From Synaphobranchus kaupii (lineage: Eukaryota > Chordata > Actinopteri > Anguilliformes > Synaphobranchidae): a stretch of 64,000 nt of DNA. The stretch spans positions 57,405,487 through 57,469,486 of the forward strand of contig CM056379.1 in the NCBI GenBank assembly GCA_029718625.1. Direction: 5' to 3'. Shown here piece after piece: positions 22,775-34,398 of this stretch. Made by a program: the position numbers and the translations under genes. The notes below the pieces were generated by a model. The model searched no databases, was not told the origin of the DNA, and saw only the letters and a list, made by a program, of their open reading frames with translations. Position 1 is the stretch's first letter. Each line of letters opens with the position of its first letter.

Positions 22775-23697
22775 TAGATCCTTTCCAAAAAATTATAATA
22801 TCATGGAAAAGTTGTTTTTTTTCCATAATTCCATTCAAAAAGTGAAACTTTCATAGATTATAGATTCATTACACACAAAGTGAAATATTTCTAGCCTTTA
22901 TTTGTTTCATTTTTCATAATTTTGGCTTACAGCTCCAGAAAACCCCCAAAACAGTATTTCAAGAAATTAGAATAGTGTGTCGAAAATCAGCATTTACTTC
23001 AGTTATTTCAGAGAATGAATGTTTTAGACTGAGTGTCACACTCTGTACGTGGTGGTTTTTGAAGCACTGACTCCAGCCTCAGTCCACTCCCTCTGCATCT
23101 CCGCCAAATTTTGGAATCGTCTTTGCTTGACAAAAAGCTGAAGCCTACAGTCATCTCTTTTGCTTGTGCACCTTCTCCTGCCACATTTTTCCCTTCCACT
23201 AAACTTTCTATTGATATGCTTGGACACTGCACTCTGTGAACAGCCAGCCTCCTTAGCGATGACCTTTTGTGGCTTACCCATCTTCTGGAGGGTGTCAATG
23301 ATGGTCTTCTGGCCAATTGTCAAGTCTGCAGTCTTCCCCATACTGAACCAAACTGAGATGCCTGTCCAATTTAACGACACACCTGTAGAAAAACTTTGTA
23401 GGTGTTTTGAGTAAATTAGATGATTAGAGTGTGACACTCAGTCTAAAACATTCATTCTCTGAAATAACTGAAGTAAATGCTGATTTTCGACACACTATTC
23501 TAATTTCTTGAAATACTGTTTTGGGGGTTTTCTGGAGCTGTAAGCCAAAATTATGAAAAATGAAACAAATAAAGGCTAGAAATATTTCACTTTGTGTGTA
23601 ATGAATCTATAATCTATGAAAGTTTCACTTTTTGAATGGAATTATGGGAAAAAAAAACAACTTTTCCATGATATTCTAATTTTTTGGAAAGGATCTG
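22775..23697. mobile_element. Tc1-type deletion derivative with 270-bp TIRs
   Basis: The inverted repeats at 22775-23043 and 23426-23697 are nearly identical and end in (C/T)AGATCCTTTCC with TA outside. Only about 380 bp lie between them, and these hold an N-terminal transposase fragment on the minus strand. The similarity of the two arms suggests recent activity, probably driven by a transposase from elsewhere. Confidence 0.88.
23036..23341 (-). CDS. DNA-binding domain of a Tc1 transposase, catalytic domain absent
   Basis: A 101-residue frame starts MGKTADLTIGQKTIID and holds the paired-like DNA-binding region of Tc1/mariner transposases. The first helix-turn-helix ends around GCSQSAVSKHINR (about residues 36-48). 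A basic GRRRCTSKRDD linker (about 57-67) follows, then the start of the second helix-turn-helix (LQLFVKQRRFQNLAEMQREW). The frame ends SKTTTYRV with a stop lying in the inner edge of the inverted repeat. In full-length relatives this is where the second HTH leads into the DDE catalytic domain, which is completely missing. I chose the MGK start because it matches the usual Tc1 start; the upstream in-frame ATG lies at the inner edge of the IR. If made, the protein could bind the TIRs without cutting and so act as a repressor; that is inference. No promoter is evident. Confidence 0.7.
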   Translation of the reverse strand: MGKTADLTIGQKTIIDTLQKMGKPQKVIAKEAGCSQSAVSKHINRKFSGREKCGRRRCTSKRDDCRLQLFVKQRRFQNLAEMQREWTEAGVSASKTTTYRV

Positions 23698-23718
23698 TAT
23701 ATATATATATATATATAT
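23698..23718. repeat. (TA)n tract between two transposons
   Basis: A TA dinucleotide run separates the Tc1 derivative (ends 23697) from the hAT element (starts 23719). Similar tracts lie at 22759-22774 and 24938-24966. Confidence 0.95.
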
Positions 23719-24931
23719 CAGGGGTCGCGTTAGGCCGGCATTTGCCAGTTTTGACCGTTTTTTTATGACAAAGGCCGGAAAATGTAATTCCCTCCGGACA
23801 TTTGGGCCGGTAAAAAAACAAAAAAAATGTTTTACTTTGCAATATAGTAATTTCTCAAAACCACTGCAATTTCTCATTAGACCAATTATCACCGCAAATC
23901 AGACACCGCTACTCTCAGAGACGCAAAACGCGACGCTATTCCAATGATGACAGCTCTCCGGGGCTACGGAGGATTAAGATTTCAAACAGCCTGTGAAGTT
24001 TTGATCCGAGAATTTCCCGACATTTATCCTGACTGGGCGAAGGTGGCAAAGACGGCCTGTGTCATTCCCGTGTCAAGTGTGCCAGCAGAGTGGGGATTCT
24101 CGCTCCAAAACCGGATCAAAACCGCACTCAGAAGCCGCCTGCAGGAGGAGAAGGTTACGCGACTCATGCGTATCTCAAGCTGCACTAAAACTTACGAGAC
24201 ATTCGATTTCAAATCAGCAGCTGCTCACTTCCATGAAATGAAGCATCGTCGCAAATGAAAGGAGCCTATATGGATTGCTCGTTTTTTTTTGCCAGTTATG
24301 AAAAGGCCGTTTTTTACTGTCAGTAGGCATAGGCTACATGAACTTAATAGGCTATAAGCTTGATATAATCAGCATTTTTTTCCCTGGTTAAATCAATAGC
24401 CTACACTGTTCTGGTCTGACTTTCCCGAAAGCGTTGTTCGTTAACGTTAGGTCGGATCCCAATTGTCACGTGTTGTTGCTGGCTCTTTTCCTTATAGCAT
24501 CTTCCGCAACTCTGCAATTTGCCTTGGAGTAAAGAAATGTTAAAATCGTTATTCAAAATGAGGTTATTGCTTGCTATTCTGAAGAAAAATGTGTTCTAAT
24601 AAACTAATGATGCAAAATCAAGACAGCTTCTGTTGAGAAAACATTACGCATGCAGTCACACACATAAAATGCGCAATTTTAATGTAATTCATCCGCTTGT
24701 GCAAGGCGAAGCTGTTATATAAAATTTTTATATTATTCCTTTATTTTCAAATAGTTTTCAGTCCAAAATATAATACTATGCTGTAACATATGTTGTTAGG
24801 CTACATCATTAAATGCACCTGCCTGTCGTACATGCAATGAAAATAGATATGGCCGTTTTTTTTTATCACATGTCCGACAAACTGTAATCATTCCGGACAT
24901 TCTGGCCGGCAGTTTAAAATCCTAGCGCGAC

Positions 24932-24936
<5 letters not shown>
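23719..24936 (+). mobile_element. hAT element, internally deleted (1218 bp)
   Basis: The ends are CAGGGGTCGCGTTAGG and, inverted, CAGAGGTCGCGCTAGG. It is flanked on both sides by TATATATA, compatible with an 8-bp TSD in a TA tract. GGCCGG-rich subterminal motifs (GGCCGGCA at both ends) recur and are candidate transposase sites. Inside is only the C-terminal end of a hAT transposase. Confidence 0.82.
23944..24258 (+). pseudogene. hAT transposase C-terminal (dimerisation) fragment
   Basis: The 104-codon frame carries the hAT C-terminal domain: FPDIYPDWAKVAKTA (about residues 29-43), VIPVSSVPAEWGFSLQNRIK (about 45-64), then LRSRLQEEKVTRLMRISS. In most relatives the motif reads AERGFS, so the W here replaces a normally basic residue. 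The zinc finger and the DDE-like catalytic part are missing. The frame ends naturally with a stop after MKHRRK, so this is the true C-terminus. It is not expected to be active alone. Confidence 0.8.
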
Positions 24937-24966
<30 letters not shown>

Positions 24967-24968
<2 letters not shown>

Positions 24969-26085
24969 CCTATATGTCTAGGCTACTAGTCTTTCTTTGA
25001 CTTGACTAATAGCCTAGGCTATATTAGATCTGCCATAATAAAAGTAATCGGTCATTCACGACCGAATGACTCTTTTTTAATGGTGCTTCTGCATAACATA
25101 GGCTAGCACTGTAGCGAACCGTGGGAAGTAGAACTAGGCCTTCTGCAATCTTACCTTTAAGATTTAAACGGATGATCACTCTCAATCTGTTTCCGTTTAG
25201 TTTGCCTGATTTTCAACCAAACAATTGATTCGCTCAATAACCAAAACCAATAGGCTAAGTAAATGATTAGACTACCTATTTATTTTGAAATAGCATTATT
25301 GTTCTGTGCATCATAAACTTGTCGCATTTTTCTTTATCCACATTTATGATGACGGAGTTATCATGCAAAGATTCTGACTTGCTCAATGTTTAAATGTTCA
25401 ATGTTTCGTAGATTTTCGTAAATTAGTTTTTCTAGCCTGAATTATGTGTTGCGCGCAACAGTTCGAGACAAATAAAAGGTTGTCCTCTTTAAAGTTATGC
25501 TTTCTATGCCATCTTAGTTAATTACCCTATGTTCTTTAATGCATGCAGATTATTGCCACCCTTGTGAAACAATCTCAAGTTGTAGTTATCTCTTTGTCAT
25601 TATCATTTCTTAATCATTATAGGCTATTTAGGAGATTTTATAGGCGATTATTCAGCGAATTAATTGTTTGATTGTTAGGTTACGCAAGCTAAACAAACGG
25701 AAACAAGTAATGTGTTACACCCCGCTTTTTCCAGCGCACCAGCCGTAACTACACATATTTAAGTGCTATACATTTTATGAGACAAAGAAAATTGCTAGCA
25801 CAGAAAATTTGTTTATATTTGTTATTCAGTTAATTACCTGTCTGATTGATAATTAAGAACTATAAATGGAAACAGGTTGGGAGTTATATCATATATAGCT
25901 ATTCTCCCGACTTCACGCAACCGGAGTCCCAGATGCATCACCCCGCCCCTTTGAATTGATTATTGAATTGACTATTACCATTCAGTCCACCTTTAGTCTA
26001 AACCGGGCCGGCCAGCGAAGGATGGGCACCCCCTCTCTAGCCAGGTTCCTTCCGAGATTTCTTCCCACTGGGGATATCGTTGAAT
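24967..26085. other. no recognised feature
   Basis: A+T-rich sequence rich in TAGGCTA patches. No coding or repeat signal was identified; a T-rich run lies just beyond it at about 26680-26692. Confidence 0.4.
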
Positions 26086-26086
26086 C

Positions 26087-26561
26087 CTTTACTTTGTGCT
26101 GACCTATATTCTCGGTGGAAGTACGGTGGCGGAGCGAATGTGGCCATTGCAACTTGTTGCGCTTCTTTGTTATTGTAGTCGACCAGTGTCAGCACTACAT
26201 TCGTAGGTAACGTAAAGTATCGCTCCGCTGCCGTCCTTCCAGAGAGAATATAGGTCAGCACAAAGTAAAGGATTGAACCATAGTTTGACTTCAAAAATGA
26301 TCGTGTAAACACTCAAAATAACCCTGATAGACTGTCGTCGTATTTTATTTGCTTTGGGTGCACTGTGGAGTGTTTAAGTGCGTTCAGTAGTGGATGCTAG
26401 CAGTTACCTTAGAGTTGTGCTAGCATTAGCAATGTGTGTATGTCCAAAAGAAGGGACAGCATGGAATTACCTGAAAATGGTTTCCATCAATCAACTACAT
26501 CATGGGTAAGTCGTAATTGAGACATTATGTCCAAAATTCCGAACTATCCCTTTAAGCTATT
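26087..26561. mobile_element. TTAA-ended repeat, copy 1, with internal stem-loop
   Basis: The right part (from CAGCACAAAGTAAAGGATT to CCGAACTATCCCTTTAA) matches 59650-59958. At the left, arms of about 53 bp (26087-26139 and 26219-26271) form an inverted repeat around an approximately 79-bp loop. The loop is in the opposite orientation to the copy at 59.6 kb. The right end GGGATAGTTCGGAATTTTGG (inverted) plus TTAA resembles fish TTAA-type MITEs. No coding capacity. Confidence 0.65.
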
Positions 26562-26895
26562 TGTAATTCAGACATTTGACTTATCCGCTGTTTTAAGCGT
26601 CTCTCCAGTAGGCTATATATGCGCCATTACGCGCTCAGGGTGGAGATTTGATAAGATACGCATATTCAGAGTTTAAACTTAATCTTTTTTTTCCACGCAA
26701 CTTTGTTCAGAAAAAAAGGTAGTTCATGTCTAGCGCCGCCAATAGGTGATTATGAAAAATACAATCTTTTGCAAAAATGGATATTAGAATGAGTGCATGT
26801 TCTTTGAAAAAAATATTGGTTTTATTTTCCTTTGCCTAGTCTACTTACAATTATCAAAGAGCTGTCATTAAAAGAAAAATACGTAAAAGTAGGCT

Positions 26896-27120
26896 ATGAT
26901 TGACTGTCTGGTATATAATACCAGACCAATATTAGATGGATTCATTGATAGACACTATTTGGATCATTATGGCTTTGACAGAGAGACTATTTTGAAGCCT
27001 ACTATTAGGAAGCGCAAAGTAACTCCCCGCAGTGTAGATCTACCAGTGCTCCAGGTTAAGATCTCTCTCCTTCCTGGCCACATCCTTCCAGCATGTGACA
27101 GATACACTCAAAAAAATTAA
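26896..27120 (+). pseudogene. possible PIF/Harbinger nuclease N-terminal relic
   Basis: The frame contains RPILDGFIDRHYLDHYGFDR followed by ETILKPTIRKRKVTPRSVDL. The order resembles the region ahead of the nuclease domain in HARBI1-like transposases (an aspartate-rich stretch, then a short helix ending RYxFxxxxI, then a basic stretch). The similarity is short and is lost after about residue 50. It could be a relic or a coincidence. The nuclease triad is not present. Confidence 0.3.
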
Positions 27121-27246
27121 TCTTTGGACAGTGGTTGAAAGTAATGGGCTATTATTAATTATTATAATATATTTTTTTAAGTAAATCCAACAATTTATTT
27201 GTTTACTTAGTAATATTGCGTGCAACCACTGTCCAGCGATTATTTT
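27117..27246. repeat. imperfect palindrome (about 130 bp)
   Basis: AATCTTTGGACAGTGGTTG near 27119 pairs with CAACCACTGTCCAGCGATT near 27224, with a T/A-rich interior. It may be a small MITE or a hairpin; no TSD was found. Confidence 0.6.
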
Positions 27247-27249
27247 TTT

Positions 27250-28900
27250 GATTGTGTGATGGGTATATCCCAGTCATCAATAGAAGCTATGATCATTTTA
27301 TCAATGCAATGTATTAATACGTTCACTGCATGCCTATACCCCGTCACGCAAGAGCAACTACGATGCACAAAGGCAGGATTTTCCAAAAGGCAAATGCGGT
27401 TATTAAAGGCACTGTCACTGACACGTTGAAAATGCATAACCCCACAAACATTTTTTTAGTAGATACCTGGCAACCTGGGGGGCAGGTACAAGAAACAGGT
27501 AATTAGAATATCATGCCCTGTACCACCCACATTTTGAGATAAGCACCTGCGCAACACAAGTTAGAATACGGCGTAAGTGAGCTCGTGTTAAATCTGCGCA
27601 GGACACCACTAAATCTAAATCCAAAACCGAACCGAACTCAAAAAAAAAAAGTGGTGCAATGTTGGGTAATTCACTACATCAGTACTTCTGTCCACATCAG
27701 AATAGCTATCCTGTCCCGCATTAAGCTGTGTCATGTGTCTGAAGCACAGCTTTCAGCCTGCAGGCCCCGGGGCAGCAGATCTATAGCAGTTTTACCCAGT
27801 ACCTCCACCTATATGAATGAAGCTAGCTGCAGAGCTGTGTGTATTCATGCACAGTCTTCCATTACCTTGGAAAACTGGACTCAAATGCCTTTTCCCATTT
27901 TGTAATATTCTGTGTAGCAGTACAACAAAACAAATGGCAAGCACTTTTATTTGATGCATTGTTTATTTAAGGACGTGTTTGGGAATGTAAACATTTCAAG
28001 CCATTCCATACTGCCATAATAAACAGGCCTACTTCCACTGCGCTCGCTTTGGCCATGTTCCATATCCTATCAAAAAGTGAGCCAACAGAGACTAGTGCTG
28101 GCCCAGGCTCAGGTACGCCTACAACAAAAACCCAGGAAGTGCTGAACTGTAATCAAGGTTTGCTTCGATGGCCCATTAATAATGACCCACCAATGGGCTA
28201 CCCCATACAATACTTCTCATGTCTACCCCTGTACATTTAATAGAATATACAATTGAACATCTATACACATATGCTTTTGTTGTGCATGTCTGTAAACAGA
28301 TCGATGGTATTGCGTTTATCAGCCATTATAATGCTGCTACTTAAAATGTGACAGTTAAGGTGCCTTGGAGATGCCTGAAACCTCATTAGCATTCCGATTT
28401 CAAAAAGGAAGAACGCTGTAAATGCCCACAGGCTTTGGACTTTGGAGTAAGGGTCACTGAGATGGGTTAAACATAATAATACATTTGGGGATGGGGCCCC
28501 AGAGGAGCTGGTTCTATCACAGAGAGGAGGCCCAGGGGAGGGGGGCTGTCATCTGCACATGAAACAAGCACCGCCGCCAGGCATCGGGGGCACAGAGATA
28601 TAGTGCATGTCACACCATGATGACACCTGTTCACTGCTCCTACTTTAAACGAGGTAGAGGAGTCAATTTCATTTAAATCTGTCACACACTGTCATGCCTT
28701 CTCAGCTGGAAAGAGAGGAACCTCAAAAAATAAATGAAACATCAGCTTCCCCCCATGATCACAAGCAGGAACTGGGTGATCATTTCCCAGATCTGCAGCA
28801 TTGAACTGTGGAATGAGGTTAACCTCCACTTGATATTCAGTAACAACCGATATGTCTCTGTGGAATAGTGAGGATAATACTTTTCACATGACTTTAGATC
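27250..28900. other. no recognised feature
   Basis: Unique-looking sequence with short open frames on both strands and no motif that I recognise. A run of ten A lies near 27640. Confidence 0.4.
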
Positions 28901-28908
28901 TTGTGCAT

Positions 28909-28967
28909 GAAATGAGGCTTCTTGAGAACATAAAATTAGGGATGAACGGTAATACTGGGGCCACCTC
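28909..28967 (+). repeat. 59-bp direct duplication, copy 1
   Basis: The 59-bp segment from GAAATGAGGCTTCTTGAGAA to GGGGCCACCTC is identical to 29004-29062, with a 36-bp spacer. Confidence 0.95.
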
Positions 28968-29003
28968 CTGGCCAATTATATCTTAGAATTAACTACTGTG
29001 CCA

Positions 29004-29062
29004 GAAATGAGGCTTCTTGAGAACATAAAATTAGGGATGAACGGTAATACTGGGGCCACCTC
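29004..29062 (+). repeat. 59-bp direct duplication, copy 2
   Basis: Identical to 28909-28967. It ends only a few bases before the truncated left end of the Sleeping Beauty-like element. Confidence 0.95.
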
Positions 29063-29352
29063 AGTGACTTTGTGCATGACACAAGTAATTTTTCCAACAA
29101 TTGTTTACAGACAGATTATTTAACTTTTAATTCACTATATCACAATTCCAGTGGGTCAGAAGTTTACATACACTAAGTTGACTGTGCCTTTAAACAGCTT
29201 GGAAAATTCCAGAAAATGATGTCATGGCTTTGGAAACTTCTGATAGGCTAATTGACATTATTTGAGTCAATTGGAGGTGTACCTGTGAATGTATTTTAAG
29301 GCCTATCTTCAAGCTCTCTTTGTTCCTCTTTGCTTGACATCAAAATCAAAGG

Positions 29353-30607
<1,255 letters not shown>

Positions 30608-30833
30608 CAGAGTGTATGTAAACTTCTGACCCACAGAGAATGTGATGAAATAAAAGCTGAAATAAATCATTTTCCCTACTATTATTCTGACATTTCACAT
30701 TCTTAAAATAAAGTTGGGATCCTAACTGACCTAAGACAGGGAATGTTTACTAGGATTCAATGTCGGGAATTGTGAAAAACTGAGTTTAAATGGATTTGGC
30801 TAAGGTGTTTGTAAACATTCGACTTCAACTGTA

Positions 30834-32955
30834 CCAGAGACGTGATGCATGTAAGGCACCACTGATGCTGTACATTAAGTGAAAATGTCTCGCTCAAAAA
30901 AGTAGCCTAATCATAATCACCTGAACCTCACTTTTTGTATTTGTCATTGATCATTTTTACCAGCCAAACTCACAAGTGTAGTTATACAGAGACTCAGAAG
31001 CTTTCTAGACTCATGGTGTCTGCTTAAGAATAAAGTAAGCAAGTTCATAATTTCATGTCTGTGCCATCTACTTCTTCAATGAATGTGCAAACTTTGTTGT
31101 AGTTTGCATTTGTGCTAAAAAGTAAAATCAAATATAAAATACTAAGTGATCTCTTGGCTTTCTTTGCTTGTTAGTTTACAGAAGTCTACTTTCTACTGAT
31201 GTTGTAGCAGCCTATTTAATTTAGTTGCTATATTTATGATGTATGTTTGTTAGCAAGCAAGCTATCTAGCTTCAGCATGCAAATGGGACTATGAGCTCCT
31301 AATTTAGCTAGCTAGCTACGTGCAAGTCAGATACAATGTTGTGTCTTTTAGCACTTTGTTAATGGTGTACCATATATATAGTATAATGTGACAGTGATGT
31401 TCCTGATAAACAATGACTTTTCAGTGTTATTTGACTGACTGTTAGAAAATGCATGCCCTATGGCTTTTGCATTTTTTTCCTACAGGAAGTTCATATTGGA
31501 GGATTGATGGATTTAACAGCAGCAACTAAGGACGGCGGGACTTGGGTGGGAATTGACAAACGGCCAGTTGGGGAAAAAGAAAAAAACTATTATGAGCCAA
31601 CGTGACTTTGACCATTGACTCTGTGAGGACCTCATAAGTTCAGTGAGAGATTGGAAATCGCTTTGTGGTATAATCACTGAACCACAGATAGATGAAAGGG
31701 CAACGCTGGAAACATTACAACATTCTGACAACTTTACTGGTATAAAGGATGCATTGTGTGGCTAGAGACACAATTCTGAAGTTGTATAGAGACTTAGTAG
31801 TAGGTTGATGATGAGAACAGTAGACAGTGCTGAGTAACAACACACACAGCGCATGTTAAACCTAAATGTAATCCGTAGAGTGTTCTCAGAGGTGCTTTCG
31901 CATAGACTGGAGTAGGCTGAGTTTGCGAGACACTCCTCTCTCCTCTGACACCAGCAGCACACCCATTATTTCCCTTCCTGGGCCTCCCACCCTGCATGTT
32001 CAGATTCAGTATAGAACAAGTGTGGGCCAAGGGTGTGCTTCAGAAATGAAGGGGACTGGCATAATAGGTAGGTATCTATACCTATAACTACGTGTCTATA
32101 CCTTTCCTATGCTCTTTTCAACATACTTTTTATTTTGTTCATCTCCACTGTACGTTACTCATGTTTCCCATTCGGAATCCTGAATCTTTCCCTTGCATGT
32201 TTTTTTTCTCTCTTGGCAACAGGACAGAAAGCAAACAGCCCCCAGGGCCTGTTTGCTTGAAGATTGAAATATGCCTTTTTCAGCCTTTTAGTTAAGTACA
32301 CAGTCTACTATACCAATCACTATATAAAGCTTCCTCTGATTATTCAAACCTTATTTGACCTGTGAGAAGAAAATGTGAAGTGGCGCAGATACAAAAGTGC
32401 CTGAAAAGGTATATTATGTGTTTTGAGAGAAGCGTATAGCAGAGTGTCTGCCAAGACAATCAATTGGAAGCCTAAAACCAATGCTACATTTCTTGAACCA
32501 CAAAGGCATCTTAAGCAAGCTACTTCAGCACTTATTCATATAAAACAGTAGGTGATTCTCTTCCCTTACATCATCACCACTGGTTTTTTAATAACACAAA
32601 TGTAGGCTTTACCTGTCACTCAAAAATAAAAAAAATAAAAATTACTTTTCTTATAGGAGATTCAAGCACTTGCCATGAACCTGTTTTCTGTTTGTCAAAA
32701 CACCTATTCAACTTTGGACAGGAAATCAGCAATTTCACAGCTCAGGTAATGTAATGTCACAAACATACTCAAAGGGTAATATCACTGTAAACCTAAAACT
32801 GAATATTCTGTTCTCTTCCACATCAGTAATTGAGCAAAGCAAGTTATCTGTTCTTGCACCAGCATTTTCTTCCACAATTTATATAATCACAGGATGTTCC
32901 CCTGATATAATTATTGAGTAATAAACTCTGCAAAAACTCACTCTGTAAGAGCTTT
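30834..32955. other. no recognised feature
   Basis: Mostly unique-looking sequence with GCTAGCTAGC-like patches near 31303. Small open frames carry no motif. Confidence 0.4.
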
Positions 32956-33499
32956 CAAAGCATGTACATTTGGAACTGCAACAATACACATTATGTATAA
33001 TAATAGTCTCTGTACTCCAGCAGATTGGATTTAAAATAAAACAATGAATATGAGGTTAAAGCGCATACTGTCAGGGGTTAATTTAAGGGTATTTACATCC
33101 ATTACAGCCCTTTTAATGCAGAGTTCCCCATTGTCCGTTCATCTTAGGGGAGCAAGGTAATTGGACAATCGGCTGCTCAGCTGTTGCTTGTCCAGCAGTG
33201 TGTCTTAGTTCATCCACAAGAAAGGTAACAAAAGGTCAAGAGTTTATTCTAGGTGTGGAATTTGCATTTACATTGCTGTTGTCTCTCAACATGAGGACTA
33301 AATAAGTGTCAATGCCAGTAAAGCAGAAATTAGAATAAATCAGAGACATAGCTAAAACTGTTTGATACATTGTTAGGAATGTATTGGTGAGCTCAGAAAA
33401 GCAAATTGCCTGGTAGACCACAGAAGACCACTGTAGTGGATGACCGAAGAATACTGTACTTTAAATTATGAAGAAAAACCCCTTTTCAATGGTTGAATA

Positions 33500-34240
33500 G
33501 TTCAAGAACATTCTCTAGGATGTAGGCATCGATGTGTCACAGACTACAATAAAGAGAAGACTACACCAGCATAACCTCAGATGGCTCACCAAAAGATGCT
33601 AACCACTGGTAAGCCTCAAGAACAGAATGGCCAGGTTAGTTTACTAAAACATACATAAAAAAGAGAGTTCTGGAACAGAATCTGATGGACAGTTGAGACG
33701 AGTATTAAACTATACCAAAGTGATGGAAAGAGGAAAGTGTGGAGAAACAGGAACTCCTCATGATCCAAAGCACTCCCCCTCATCCATGAAACATGGTAGA
33801 GGTAGTGTTGGCTTGGGCATGTATGGGTGCCACTGGAACTGGCTCACTGTCTGCACTGATGATGTGACTGCTGATGGCAGCAGCGGGATGAATTCTGAAG
33901 TGTACAGAAACATCTTATCTGCTCAGATCCAACCAAACGCCTCAAAACTCATTGGACGAGGCTTCAACTTTCAGCAGGACAATGACCTCAACCATACTGC
34001 TAAAGCAACCAAGGAATTTTTCAGGGTTAAAAAGTAGAATGTTCTTGACTGGCCAAGTCAATCACCCATCATGAATCCAATTGAACATGCGTTTCACTTA
34101 CTGAAAACAAGACGGAATGCAAAACACCCCAGAAACAAGCAGGAACTGAAGATGACTGCAGTGCAGGCAGAACATCACCAGGGAAGATACCCAGCATCTG
34201 GTGATGTCTATGGGTCACAGACTTCAGGCAGTCATTGAAT
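33500..34240 (+). pseudogene. degenerate Tc1 transposase
   Basis: Recognisable pieces in shifted frames are an RRLHQHNLRWLTKR region near 33555, a KHGRGSV stretch near 33790, FQQDNDLNHTAKATKEFFR with the second catalytic aspartate (near 33970), and LDWPSQSPIMNPIEHAF with the third acidic residue (near 34045-34095). Several stops and frameshifts are present, for example TAG right after FFRVKK at about 34036. It is much more decayed than the 29-kb copy. Confidence 0.75.
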
Positions 34241-34398
34241 GTAAATGATTTGCAACTGAATACTAAATATGATAACTTTATTTCAGATTATTCAATGTCA
34301 AATTAATTTTGCTCCCCTAAAATGGGGGACTATGTATAAAAAGTCTGTAAAAAGGCTGTAATTCCTACATGGTTCACCCAATATGGATGCAATACCCT

